Part shown: positions 1 to 7,111 of the stretch, piece by piece
Layout: each line of letters opens with the position of its first letter
How positions within the stretch are numbered: the first letter of the stretch is position 1
DNA from: Sphingomonadales bacterium
GTDB lineage: Bacteria; Pseudomonadota; Alphaproteobacteria; Sphingomonadales; Sphingomonadaceae
Direction of reading: 5' to 3'
Assembly (NCBI GenBank): GCA_013298745.1
Contig: JAAFIT010000079.1
Span: 1 to 8,907, forward strand
DNA: 8,907 nucleotides
The notes under the pieces: generated by a model
Told to the model about the DNA's origin: nothing
The model's input: the letters and a program-made list of their open reading frames with translations, nothing else
The model's database searches: none
Translations under genes and position numbers: made by a program

Positions 1-170
1 TTGCCCGCCGCATCCCAGCCTTCAATGGCGATGATCGCCTTGCGACCCTGGTTGATATAGGCCGCCTGGATCAACTCCATCTGGTGCTGGAGTTCGACCA
101 GCCGTGTTTCGAACACCTGTCGATCGAGGTCGTGATCCGCCTCAAAATCGGCAAGATCGATCTTCACCAC
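1..170 (-). CDS. PPK2-family polyphosphate kinase, N-terminal part (cut by left edge)
   Basis: Only the first 56 codons are inside the window. The translation begins VVKIDLADFEADHDLDRQ, continues through a helical stretch with LVELQHQMELIQAAY, and ends in a P-loop reading EGWDAAGK, where the edge cuts the lysine codon. The helix followed by IIAIEGWDAAGK matches the start of the PPK2 fold (P-loop kinases that transfer phosphate between polyphosphate and nucleoside mono- or diphosphates in the cytoplasm). The subclass, and hence the preferred nucleotide, cannot be assigned because the Walker B and lid regions are missing. No ATG is available. GTG at 170 has a weak GGA eight bases upstream; GTG at 167 would give the more usual MKIDL start. 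The gene starts only four bases after the aspS stop, so it is probably translated from the aspS message. Family is fairly sure; start and subtype are not. Confidence 0.8.
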   Translation of the reverse strand, partial: MVKIDLADFEADHDLDRQVFETRLVELQHQMELIQAAYINQGRKAIIAIEGWDAAG

Positions 171-174
171 CGCT

Positions 175-1956
175 TCAATCCACTGTGCGGATGTGCAGTT
201 CGCGCAACTGCTTCATTGTCGCCGGCGCCGGGGCATTCATCATCAGATCCTCGGCCTTCTGGTTCATCGGGAACACAACCACCTCTCGGATATTGGGTTC
301 ATCGGCGATCAGCATGACCATGCGGTCAACGCCGGGGGCCGAGCCGCCGTGCGGCGGAGCGCCGAACTTGAAGGCGTTGATCATGCCGGAGAAATTGGCA
401 TCGACATCGTCGCGACTATAGCCGGCGATTTCGAACGCCTTGTACATGATTTCCGGGCGATGGTTGCGGATGGCGCCCGACGACAGTTCCACGCCGTTGC
501 AGACGATGTCGTACTGATAGGCCTTGATGGTCAGCGGGTCCTGGGTTTCCAGCGCCTCCAGCTCGCCCTGCGGCATCGAGAACGGGTTGTGGCTGAAATC
601 GATCTTCTTGGCGTCTTCATCATATTCGAACATCGGGAAATCGACGATCCAGCAAAATTTGAAAGTGTTCTGCTCGATCAGGCCAAGCTCCTGGCCGACG
701 CGGGTGCGAGCCAGCCCGGCCAGCTTGGCCGCCTGGGCTTCCTTGCCGGCGGCGAAGAAGCAGCCGTCATCCGGGCCAAGGCCGAGCTGGTCATAGATCG
801 CTTGCATGCCGGCTTCGCCATGGTTCTTGGCGATGGGGCCACCGAATTCGCCGCCCTTGCGGGTGACATAGCCAAGCCCGGCATAGCCTTCGGCGCGGGC
901 CCAATCGTTCATGTCGTCAAAGAACTTGCGGCTCTTCTCGTTGGTTCCCGGCGCCGGAATGGCGCGGACGACATTGCCGGCCTCGACCATCTTGGCGAAC
1001 AGCCCGAACCCTGAGCCAACAAAATGCGACGAGACATCCTGAATGACCAGCGGATTGCGCAGATCGGGTTTGTCATTGCCGTATTTGAGCATCGACTCCG
1101 CATAGGGAATGCGCGGGAACGCGCCCTTGGTCACCGCCCAGGGGGTACGGCCACCAAAGCCGGCATTTTCCTCGAACACACCTGCAAGCACCGGCTCGAT
1201 CGCTGCAAAAACATCGTCTTGCGTAACGAAGCTCATTTCGAAATCGAGCTGATAAAATTCGCCGGGGCTGCGATCGGCGCGGGCGTCTTCATCGCGGAAG
1301 CAGGGCGCGATCTGGAAATAGCGATCAAAGCCCGCCACCATCAGCAGCTGCTTGAACATCTGCGGCGCCTGCGGCAGCGCATAGAATTTCCCCGGATGCA
1401 CCCGGCTCGGCACCAGATAATCGCGCGCGCCCTCGGGGCTGCTGGCGGTGAGGATCGGCGTCTGGAACTCGGTGAAGCCCTGATCGATCATGCGACGGCG
1501 CAGGCTCGCGATCACATTCGAACGCAGCATCATGTTGGCGTGGAGTCGCTCGCGGCGCAGATCGAGAAAGCGATATTTGAGTCGGATATCCTCCGGATAT
1601 TCGGCATCGCCAGCCACCGGCAGCGGCAGGTCGGTGGCAGAGGACTGCACCGTCACACTCTGGGCGCGCATTTCAATGTCGCCAGTCGCCAAATTCGGGT
1701 TCACCGCGCCGCCTTCGCGCGTCACGACATCGCCGGTGATCGTCACCACCGATTCGAGCCGGGCGCGATCGAGTGTTTCAAACGCCGGCGATGTTGGGCC
1801 GACGACGATCTGCGTCAGGCCGAAATGATCGCGCAGATCGATGAACAGCACGCCGCCATGGTCGCGCTTGCGGTGAATCCAGCCAGACAGGCGCGCCGTG
1901 GTACCGGCGTCGGTGGCGCGCAGGGCGCCGCAGTTATGGGTGCGATAGGCGTGCAT
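175..1956 (-). CDS. aspS: Aspartyl-tRNA synthetase (bacterial type, probably non-discriminating)
   Basis: This 593-residue class IIb synthetase charges tRNA(Asp) with aspartate in the cytoplasm. An N-terminal OB-fold anticodon-binding domain (about 1-105, with [11 protein letters not shown] at 25-35) precedes the catalytic core. Visible parts are [13 protein letters not shown] (173-185), [11 protein letters not shown] (196-206), motif 2 [15 protein letters not shown] (220-234), a bacterial GAD-type insertion (roughly 300-420), and motif 3 [13 protein letters not shown] (537-549). Length is normal. Motif 2 has one residue more than E. coli (SPGEF for QPEF), which I recall as alphaproteobacterial. 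His33 and Gly83 align with positions where E. coli has Leu and Lys; His/Gly there marks AspRS that also aspartylates tRNA(Asn). The ATG at 1956 is preferred over an in-frame ATG at 2013, because the sequence [10 protein letters not shown] matches the family start and the longer form would run through the promoter region. It heads a unit with the PPK2 gene. Confidence 0.97.
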   Translation of the reverse strand: MHAYRTHNCGALRATDAGTTARLSGWIHRKRDHGGVLFIDLRDHFGLTQIVVGPTSPAFETLDRARLESVVTITGDVVTREGGAVNPNLATGDIEMRAQSVTVQSSATDLPLPVAGDAEYPEDIRLKYRFLDLRRERLHANMMLRSNVIASLRRRMIDQGFTEFQTPILTASSPEGARDYLVPSRVHPGKFYALPQAPQMFKQLLMVAGFDRYFQIAPCFRDEDARADRSPGEFYQLDFEMSFVTQDDVFAAIEPVLAGVFEENAGFGGRTPWAVTKGAFPRIPYAESMLKYGNDKPDLRNPLVIQDVSSHFVGSGFGLFAKMVEAGNVVRAIPAPGTNEKSRKFFDDMNDWARAEGYAGLGYVTRKGGEFGGPIAKNHGEAGMQAIYDQLGLGPDDGCFFAAGKEAQAAKLAGLARTRVGQELGLIEQNTFKFCWIVDFPMFEYDEDAKKIDFSHNPFSMPQGELEALETQDPLTIKAYQYDIVCNGVELSSGAIRNHRPEIMYKAFEIAGYSRDDVDANFSGMINAFKFGAPPHGGSAPGVDRMVMLIADEPNIREVVVFPMNQKAEDLMMNAPAPATMKQLRELHIRTVD

Positions 1957-1998
1957 GGGGCGTTTTCCGGGCAATCTGGAACAAGGAACAAGCCGCGC

Positions 1999-2027
1999 GT
2001 GACACACGCCCACCGCTGCTTTGTCAA
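1999..2027 (-). promoter_or_regulatory. Probable aspS promoter
   Basis: On the minus strand a perfect TTGACA (2027-2022) is followed after 17 bases by TGTCAC (2004-1999), a poor -10 with three of six consensus bases. Transcription would start near 1992 and leave a leader of about 36 bases before the aspS ATG. The -35 lies almost entirely on the same bases as the rnd -35 on the other strand. The -35 and spacing are good; the -10 is the weak part. Confidence 0.45.
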
Positions 2028-2049
2028 GCGCGCGCGGCTGCGCTATGCC
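2021..2049 (+). promoter_or_regulatory. Probable rnd promoter, next to the start codon
   Basis: TTGTCA (2021-2026), a 17-base spacer rich in alternating GC, and TATGCC (2044-2049) form a good sigma-70-type promoter for a GC-rich alphaproteobacterium. The expected first transcribed base falls at about 2055-2056, which is the A or T of the rnd ATG. No Shine-Dalgarno sequence is visible before the ATG, so the layout points to a leaderless mRNA. This is inference from spacing only. Confidence 0.5.
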
Positions 2050-2054
2050 GCGTC

Positions 2055-3224
2055 ATGCTCATTCACCCGCTCGTCACCGACACTGTAACCCTCACCGCGC
2101 TGTGCGAACGTTTGGCCCAGGCCGATTTCGTCACCGTCGATACCGAATTCATGCGGGAAAGCACCTATTACCCGGATCTGTGCCTCGTTCAGGTCGCCTC
2201 GCCCACCGAAGCCGCCGCCATCGACCCGAAAGCGCCCGATCTCGATCTCGCGCCGCTGCTCAAGCTCCTGGTCGAGGATGATGTGCTCAAGGTGTTCCAC
2301 GCCGGCGGCCAGGACCTTGAAATCATCTATAATCTCACCGGCAAGACCCCTTCCCCGCTGTTCGACACCCAGATTGCCGCCATGGCTTTGGGCTTAGGCG
2401 AACAGATCGGCTATACCAATCTTGTCGCCGCCTATCTCGGCATCCAGGTCGACAAGGGCGCGCGCTTTACCGATTGGGCGCGGCGGCCGCTGAACGATCG
2501 CCAGCTCGATTATGCCATTGGCGACGTCACCCATCTCGCGACTTTGTTCCCCAAGATGGTCGACAAGCTGCGCCGCACCGGCCGCGGCGCCTGGCTTGAC
2601 GAGGAAATGGCGCGCGCTTGCGACCCCGCGACCTATGCCAATGATCCCGACAAGGCCTGGACGCGGTTGCGCCTGCCCAGCCGCAAGCCCGATGTGCTCG
2701 GCCGGTTGAAGGCGCTGGCGCGTTGGCGCGAGTTGGAAGCGCAGGACAAGGACGTGCCGCGTGGCCGCATCGTCAAGGATGAAACGCTCGGCGATCTCGC
2801 CGGTAGCCCGCCGCGCAGCCAGGCCGATCTCGCCAAGGTGCGCGGGCTGTCCGCTGCCTGGGGCAGCAATGCCATCGGTGATCGCCTGATCCGGGCGCTG
2901 CAGGAGGCGGAACCCCTGCCCGCCGATGAAATGCCGATGCGCGAGGCCCAGCGCCCCGGCCTGTCGAGCGAAGGCGCGCTGATCGCCGACCTCTTGAAGC
3001 TGCTGCTCAAGATCCGGTCAAAGGAAAGCGGCGTCGCGCCCAAGCTGATCGTGCGCGGTGACGATCTCGATGCGCTGGCCGCCGGCGTCCGCGATGGCCT
3101 GCCGGTGCTCGATAGCTGGCGGCGTGAGCTGTTCGGCGATGATGCACTGGCCCTGGTCGAAGGCCGGCTCGGCTTTGTCGTCAAGGACGGCAAGCTGACG
3201 ATGACGCGGGTCAACGAGGAGTAG
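2055..3224 (+). CDS. rnd: Ribonuclease D (3'-5' exoribonuclease)
   Basis: This 389-residue protein is of the DEDDy exonuclease family. RNase D trims 3' ends of tRNA precursors and other small structured RNAs using two metal ions. The exonuclease domain covers about 1-175: Exo I VDTEF (Asp29, Glu31), Exo II HAGGQDLEII (Asp87), and Exo III LDYAIGDVTHL (Tyr153, Asp157, the Y-x3-D pattern). An HRDC-type helical region follows at about 210-285 (LGRLKALARWRELEAQ, then LAKVRGLSAAW). All catalytic acids are present and the length is typical. It is the only plus-strand gene here, divergent from aspS across 98 bases and convergent with ppx across 44 bases, so it is likely a single-gene transcript. No ribosome-binding site precedes the ATG; a promoter ends six bases upstream of it. 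An earlier start is unlikely because VTDTVTLTALCERL already begins the conserved fold. Confidence 0.96.
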   Translation: MLIHPLVTDTVTLTALCERLAQADFVTVDTEFMRESTYYPDLCLVQVASPTEAAAIDPKAPDLDLAPLLKLLVEDDVLKVFHAGGQDLEIIYNLTGKTPSPLFDTQIAAMALGLGEQIGYTNLVAAYLGIQVDKGARFTDWARRPLNDRQLDYAIGDVTHLATLFPKMVDKLRRTGRGAWLDEEMARACDPATYANDPDKAWTRLRLPSRKPDVLGRLKALARWRELEAQDKDVPRGRIVKDETLGDLAGSPPRSQADLAKVRGLSAAWGSNAIGDRLIRALQEAEPLPADEMPMREAQRPGLSSEGALIADLLKLLLKIRSKESGVAPKLIVRGDDLDALAAGVRDGLPVLDSWRRELFGDDALALVEGRLGFVVKDGKLTMTRVNEE

Positions 3225-3239
3225 GCCGCGATGGAAGCA

Positions 3240-3269
3240 AGCGGATCAGGTTCCTAAACGGGATCCGCT
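3240..3269. terminator. Convergent hairpin between rnd and ppx
   Basis: AGCGGATC (3240-3247) and GATCCGCT (3262-3269) are perfect inverted copies and give an 8-bp stem with a 14-base loop. The loop holds a smaller AGG/CCT inverted repeat (3248-3255). The structure starts 16 bases after the rnd stop, and its right arm reaches the first base of the ppx stop codon. It could end transcription from both directions. No T-run follows on either side, so it is not a classic intrinsic terminator; it may work with Rho or as a 3' stabilising end. Confidence 0.45.
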
Positions 3270-4801
3270 CAATAGGTGATGACCGGCTCAAGACCCAGGG
3301 CGTTGCCAAGCAGTCGCAGCCGCCGGATCACCGTTTCACCGACCAAGGCAGCATGATCGCTGTCGATCTGCAGGACGACACTGCCCTTGTCTCGTGACAG
3401 GCTTGATCCCGCCAGTCCGCTCGCTGTGCCACCAGTGAGCCGTTGACCGAGCCGCAGCGCCAGTCCCCAGGCGCGCGCGCGCGCCATGAGCGGTGGCGGC
3501 GTCAACTGGCTGACCAGAGCGAGCAGCGGGGCATCATTGGCACCACCGAAACAGAAATGCAGCGCGATCGCCAAGGCACCGCGCTCGGCGGCCGTGATCG
3601 CCACCCAATTGCCATGCAGCGCCGCATCGACACCGCGTTCGGCGCGAAAGTCCGGATGCGCGCGCCAGGCGATATCGGAGAGCAGGCATGCCGCAAGCCG
3701 GAGCCGACGGTCTGTCGCCGGTTCCCCGTCACTGCCGAACAGGCCATCCATCCAGTGGAACAGCATGTCGCCATGCGCGGCAAAGCGCCCCTGTCGAACG
3801 CCTTCGCTGCGCGCGGCGGTAATCAGCGGATCAAGCCGGGCCTCGGCCGGGTCGAGCTGCGCGTAAAGCAGCCCTTCGCGCAGCCCGAAGCCGGAGGCGA
3901 TGACCGACGAACTGCCAAGTTTCTTGACCGCTGCCGCCAAGAGCATCGCCGCACCGGGCAGAGACGGCAGACGCGAGGTCGAAAGATTAGGGACCGATTT
4001 CAGCGTCGCCAGATCAAGCTGAGTCAGGCTGCGCACCAGCGATGCCGGCGCCGAAGCGTCCATCTGATACTGGTGGACGATCGGCAACGGATGGCCGGTC
4101 TGGTGGATGTGGATCTGGGCGAGCGCTCGCCAGCTGCCACCAACCATGTAGAAGGGCTTGCCGCGCCCTGCCGAGGCCCAGCCGACGGCGTCGAGCGCCT
4201 TTTTGATGAAAGGGGCCAGCGCGCGGCGATCGCGCTTGCGCACGGCATCGAGGCGCAGTGATCCGATCGGCAGCGAAATGCGGTCGAGAACCTCGCCGCC
4301 GGCGACTCGAATCAGCTCGAGACTGCCGCCACCGAGATCGCCGACCACGCCATCGGCATCGGGAATCCCCGAAATCACGCCGAGTGCCGCGCCGCGCGCC
4401 TCGATTTCACCGCTGATGGTTTCGATCTCCAGCCCGGTTTCGCTGGCGACGCGATCGATGAATTCGGCAGCGTTGGCGGCCTCGCGGACCGCCGCCGTCG
4501 CGACAACTCGCAATGTTGTGACCTGCATGGCGCCGGCAAGCGCTGCAAAGCGCGCCAGCGCCGCCACGGCCGTGTCCATCGCCGGCTTGGCAAGCTTGCC
4601 ATTGGCCGCCAGCCCGCGGCCAAGCCCGGCCATGACCTTTTCATTGAACAGCGCCGCCGGGATCCGGGTCAGACCCTGATAGACGACCAGACGCACCGAA
4701 TTGGAGCCGATATCGATGATTCCGATCAGGCGGCCATCGGCCCGCGACACCACATCACCATGTCGTGTCGTGCCGTCATCACGTTGCAAACCTGTTGCCA
4801 C
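3269..4801 (-). CDS. ppx: Exopolyphosphatase, Ppx/GppA family
   Basis: The 510-residue product belongs to the ASKHA-fold Ppx/GppA phosphatases, which remove terminal phosphate from polyphosphate (Ppx) or from pppGpp (GppA). The N-terminal domain has the first phosphate loop IDIGSNSVRLVV (29-40), ATAAVREAAN (101-110), the acidic ISGEIEARG (129-137) holding the presumed catalytic glutamate (Glu134), and the second loop GDLGGGSLEL (154-163). A C-terminal HD-like helical domain occupies about 320-510 (SDIAWRAHPDFRAE at 375-388). The start is a GTG at 4801, just after a G-rich stretch (GGGGGCAGG); GTG codons at 4753 and 4750 are alternatives, still upstream of the conserved fold. It lies 44 bases behind ppk1 on the same strand, which favours exopolyphosphatase over pure pppGppase, although many family members do both. 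A 14-base run of alternating GC lies within its 3' part. Confidence 0.93.
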   Translation of the reverse strand: MATGLQRDDGTTRHGDVVSRADGRLIGIIDIGSNSVRLVVYQGLTRIPAALFNEKVMAGLGRGLAANGKLAKPAMDTAVAALARFAALAGAMQVTTLRVVATAAVREAANAAEFIDRVASETGLEIETISGEIEARGAALGVISGIPDADGVVGDLGGGSLELIRVAGGEVLDRISLPIGSLRLDAVRKRDRRALAPFIKKALDAVGWASAGRGKPFYMVGGSWRALAQIHIHQTGHPLPIVHQYQMDASAPASLVRSLTQLDLATLKSVPNLSTSRLPSLPGAAMLLAAAVKKLGSSSVIASGFGLREGLLYAQLDPAEARLDPLITAARSEGVRQGRFAAHGDMLFHWMDGLFGSDGEPATDRRLRLAACLLSDIAWRAHPDFRAERGVDAALHGNWVAITAAERGALAIALHFCFGGANDAPLLALVSQLTPPPLMARARAWGLALRLGQRLTGGTASGLAGSSLSRDKGSVVLQIDSDHAALVGETVIRRLRLLGNALGLEPVITY

Positions 4802-4845
4802 CCTGCCCCCAAAGCGTTTCAGTTTGTTCGGTTTTTTATCGAGAA

Positions 4846-7032
4846 TCAGGCGAGCCCGGCAGCGTCGCTGTCCGGATCCAGATCATCGTCTTCATCGAGC
4901 ACGAGATGCGGCACACCGGCCGAACCCTTCAACGCCGCGCCGCGCCCCGACAGCGACGGGTTGGTCATGAAATAACGGTGCAGGTTGAACGGTGTGTCAT
5001 CGGGAACGATGCGCGTGTAAACGCCGTCGGGTCCAAGCTGCCAGCTCTGTTCGTCGTCCTTCAGATTGGCGACCATCACCTGATCGAGCACCTGGGCGTG
5101 GACGGTGGGGTTCTCGATCGGCACCAGCACTTCGACCCGGCGATCGAGGTTGCGCGGCATCCAGTCGGCCGAGGAAATATAAAGCTTGGCATGGGCGGAT
5201 GGCAGTTCATGGCCATTGCCACAGGCAAAGATGCGGCTGTGTTCAAGGAAGCGTCCGACGACCGAGCGCACCTTGATATTCTCCGACAGGCCGGGAACGC
5301 CGGGGCGCAGGCAGCAGATGCCGCGAATGATCAGTTCGATCTCGACGCCGGCGGCGCTCGCCTCATAGAGCTTTTCGATGATGTCCGGATCGACAAGACT
5401 GTTGAGCTTGACCCAGATGGCGGCGGGTTTGCCAGCCAGGGCATTGGCAATTTCGCCATCGATGAGGCGATACAGCATCGGCCGCATCGTCAGCGGCGAC
5501 ATGCCGATCTTCGCCAGCCGTGTCGGCTGCACATAACCGGTGATGTAATTGAGCACCTGCGCTGCGTCACGCGCGAGCAGCGGATCAGCGGTAAAGAACG
5601 ACAGGTCGGTATAGATGCGTGCCGTCACCGGGTGATAATTGCCGGTGCCGAAATGCACGTAGGTGCGGATGCCCGTGCCCTCGCGGCGCACCACCATCGA
5701 CAGCTTGGCGTGGGTTTTCCATTCGACAAAGCCATAAACGACCTGCACGCCGGCGCGTTCCAGCGCTGCCGCCCAGACAAGGTTCTGTTCCTCGTCAAAC
5801 CGTGCTTTCAACTCGACCACTGCCGTCACCGACTTGCCGGCTTCGGCGGCGTCGATCAACGCGCGGACGATGGGGCTGTTCTTGCCGGCGCGATAGAGCG
5901 TCTGCTTGATGGCGATGACATCAGGGTCGGCCGCCGCCTGGCGGAGGAAGGCCAGCACCACCTCGAAGCTCTCATAGGGGTGGTGGACGACAAGGTCCTT
6001 GGCTCTGATCGCAGCAAAACAATCGCCGCCATGTTCGCGGATTCGCTCGGGAAAACGCGGGGAATAGGGTTCGAACTTCAGGTCCGGCCGGTCTTCATCA
6101 ACCAGCAATGCCAGATCGGCAACGCCAAGGACGCCAGTGACGACAGTGGTATCGCGCTCACCGACATTGAGCGCATGCTGGACCAGCTTGTGCAGGTCGG
6201 GCGGTGTCGAGGCTTCGATCTTCAATCGGATGACCTCGCCGCGGCGACGACGCTTGAGCGCGGTCTGGTAGAAGCGCACCAGATCCTCGGCTTCTTCCTC
6301 GACTTCGATATCGCTGTCGCGGATCACCCGAAAAGCGCCATCGCCGATCAGATCATAGCCCGGGAACAACTGGCCGAAAAAGGCGCGGATGGTGTTTTCA
6401 AGGCTGATGAAGCGGATGCGTGGCCCCGGCAGCCGGATGAAGCGCGGCAGCATCGATGGCAGCATCAGCAGCGCGCGCAGCAGTTCCTCGTCGGACTGGC
6501 GGCGCAGTTCGAGGATCAGCGAAAACCCCTTGTTGGGAATGAAGGGGAACGGGTGCGCCGGGTCGATCGCTTGCGGGGTAAGAACAGGAAAAATCTGATC
6601 GAGAAAATGCCGTTCGAGCCAGCGGCGCTCAGCCAGCAACAGGCCTTCGGCGGTGATCACTTCAAAGGCCGCGGCCTTCAATTCCTTCACCAGCCCGGCC
6701 CAGACGCGCTGCTGTGCCTCCATCAATCGGTCGGCATGAGTGGCGATGGCCGCGAGCTGTTGCGCCGGCGTCATTCCTTCGGGGCTCAACGTGTCGATGC
6801 CGGCCCGCACCTGGCCGCGCAGCCCCGCGACGCGCACCATATAAAATTCGTCAAGGTTGTTGCCCGAAATCGACAGGAAGCGCAGTCGTTCGAGCAGCGG
6901 ATGGGCGCGGTTTTCGGCTTCCTCTAGAACGCGATCGTTGAACGCCAGCCACGATAGCTCGCGGTTGAAATAGCGTTCGCCATCGGACTGGCGGTCATTG
7001 CTGGCGTGCAGCGCGGGCAGCGTCGAATCCAT
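4846..7032 (-). CDS. ppk1: Polyphosphate kinase PPK1
   Basis: PPK1 reversibly transfers the gamma phosphate of ATP to a growing polyphosphate chain through a phosphohistidine. The 728-residue product shows the expected order: N domain with [20 protein letters not shown] (20-39), head domain (about 120-320), then two phospholipase-D-like catalytic domains. The first has [15 protein letters not shown] (375-389), [14 protein letters not shown] (405-418), WKTHAK (438-443) and [10 protein letters not shown] (459-468). The second has [17 protein letters not shown] (570-586), [10 protein letters not shown] (593-602) and [17 protein letters not shown] (619-635). His441 and His598 correspond, with a constant shift of six, to E. 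coli His435 and His592, the phosphorylated and assisting histidines as I recall them. The ATG at 7032 follows a purine-rich AGAGAGG two bases upstream. The protein ends in an acidic tail. It lies 79 bases after hdaA and 44 bases before ppx, so ppk1 and ppx probably share a message. Confidence 0.98.
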   Translation of the reverse strand: MDSTLPALHASNDRQSDGERYFNRELSWLAFNDRVLEEAENRAHPLLERLRFLSISGNNLDEFYMVRVAGLRGQVRAGIDTLSPEGMTPAQQLAAIATHADRLMEAQQRVWAGLVKELKAAAFEVITAEGLLLAERRWLERHFLDQIFPVLTPQAIDPAHPFPFIPNKGFSLILELRRQSDEELLRALLMLPSMLPRFIRLPGPRIRFISLENTIRAFFGQLFPGYDLIGDGAFRVIRDSDIEVEEEAEDLVRFYQTALKRRRRGEVIRLKIEASTPPDLHKLVQHALNVGERDTTVVTGVLGVADLALLVDEDRPDLKFEPYSPRFPERIREHGGDCFAAIRAKDLVVHHPYESFEVVLAFLRQAAADPDVIAIKQTLYRAGKNSPIVRALIDAAEAGKSVTAVVELKARFDEEQNLVWAAALERAGVQVVYGFVEWKTHAKLSMVVRREGTGIRTYVHFGTGNYHPVTARIYTDLSFFTADPLLARDAAQVLNYITGYVQPTRLAKIGMSPLTMRPMLYRLIDGEIANALAGKPAAIWVKLNSLVDPDIIEKLYEASAAGVEIELIIRGICCLRPGVPGLSENIKVRSVVGRFLEHSRIFACGNGHELPSAHAKLYISSADWMPRNLDRRVEVLVPIENPTVHAQVLDQVMVANLKDDEQSWQLGPDGVYTRIVPDDTPFNLHRYFMTNPSLSGRGAALKGSAGVPHLVLDEDDDLDPDSDAAGLA

Positions 7033-7111
7033 AGCCTCTCTTTACGCTAGCCTGTGCGACAGGTCGATGATGCCCGGCCGCTTTCCTGCAACGGCGTTTA
7101 AAGGCGCGATG
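7033..7111 (-). promoter_or_regulatory. hdaA-ppk1 gap with small palindrome in the ppk1 leader
   Basis: This 79-base gap is the largest break in the right-hand gene run. On the minus strand it holds a palindrome CCTGTCGCACAGG (7063-7051, 5-bp arms and a 3-base centre) and a purine-rich AGAGAGG (7041-7035) as the ribosome-binding site. I could not find a convincing -35/-10 pair; TTGCAG upstream has no good partner. The gap may hold a separate ppk1 promoter or an mRNA hairpin, but the sequence does not settle this. It does not match a direct-repeat Pho box. Confidence 0.3.

Noticed and set aside
1957..2013. Longer aspS start at the ATG at 2013, adding 19 residues
   Set aside because: The extra residues are not family-like and the start would lie upstream of the predicted aspS transcription start near 1992.
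193..2088. Two long plus-strand open frames (193-1014 and 1024-2088) antisense to aspS
   Set aside because: Both lie opposite a complete, motif-bearing aspS and show only low-information sequence. Long antisense frames are common opposite GC-rich genes.
3443..4679. Plus-strand open frames opposite ppx (3443-4261 and 4158-4679)
   Set aside because: They are antisense shadows of an intact ppx with no motifs of their own.
4765..6927. A 720-codon open frame on the plus strand, antisense to nearly all of ppk1
   Set aside because: It mirrors ppk1, has no recognisable domain, and is His/Arg/Asp-rich in the way expected from reading a GC-rich gene backwards. The ppk1 frame carries all family motifs.
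7044..7070. Possible Pho box upstream of ppk1, because of the CTGTC in the palindrome
   Set aside because: A Pho box needs two direct CTGTCAT-like repeats about 11 bases apart; here the second copy is missing and the signal is an inverted repeat.
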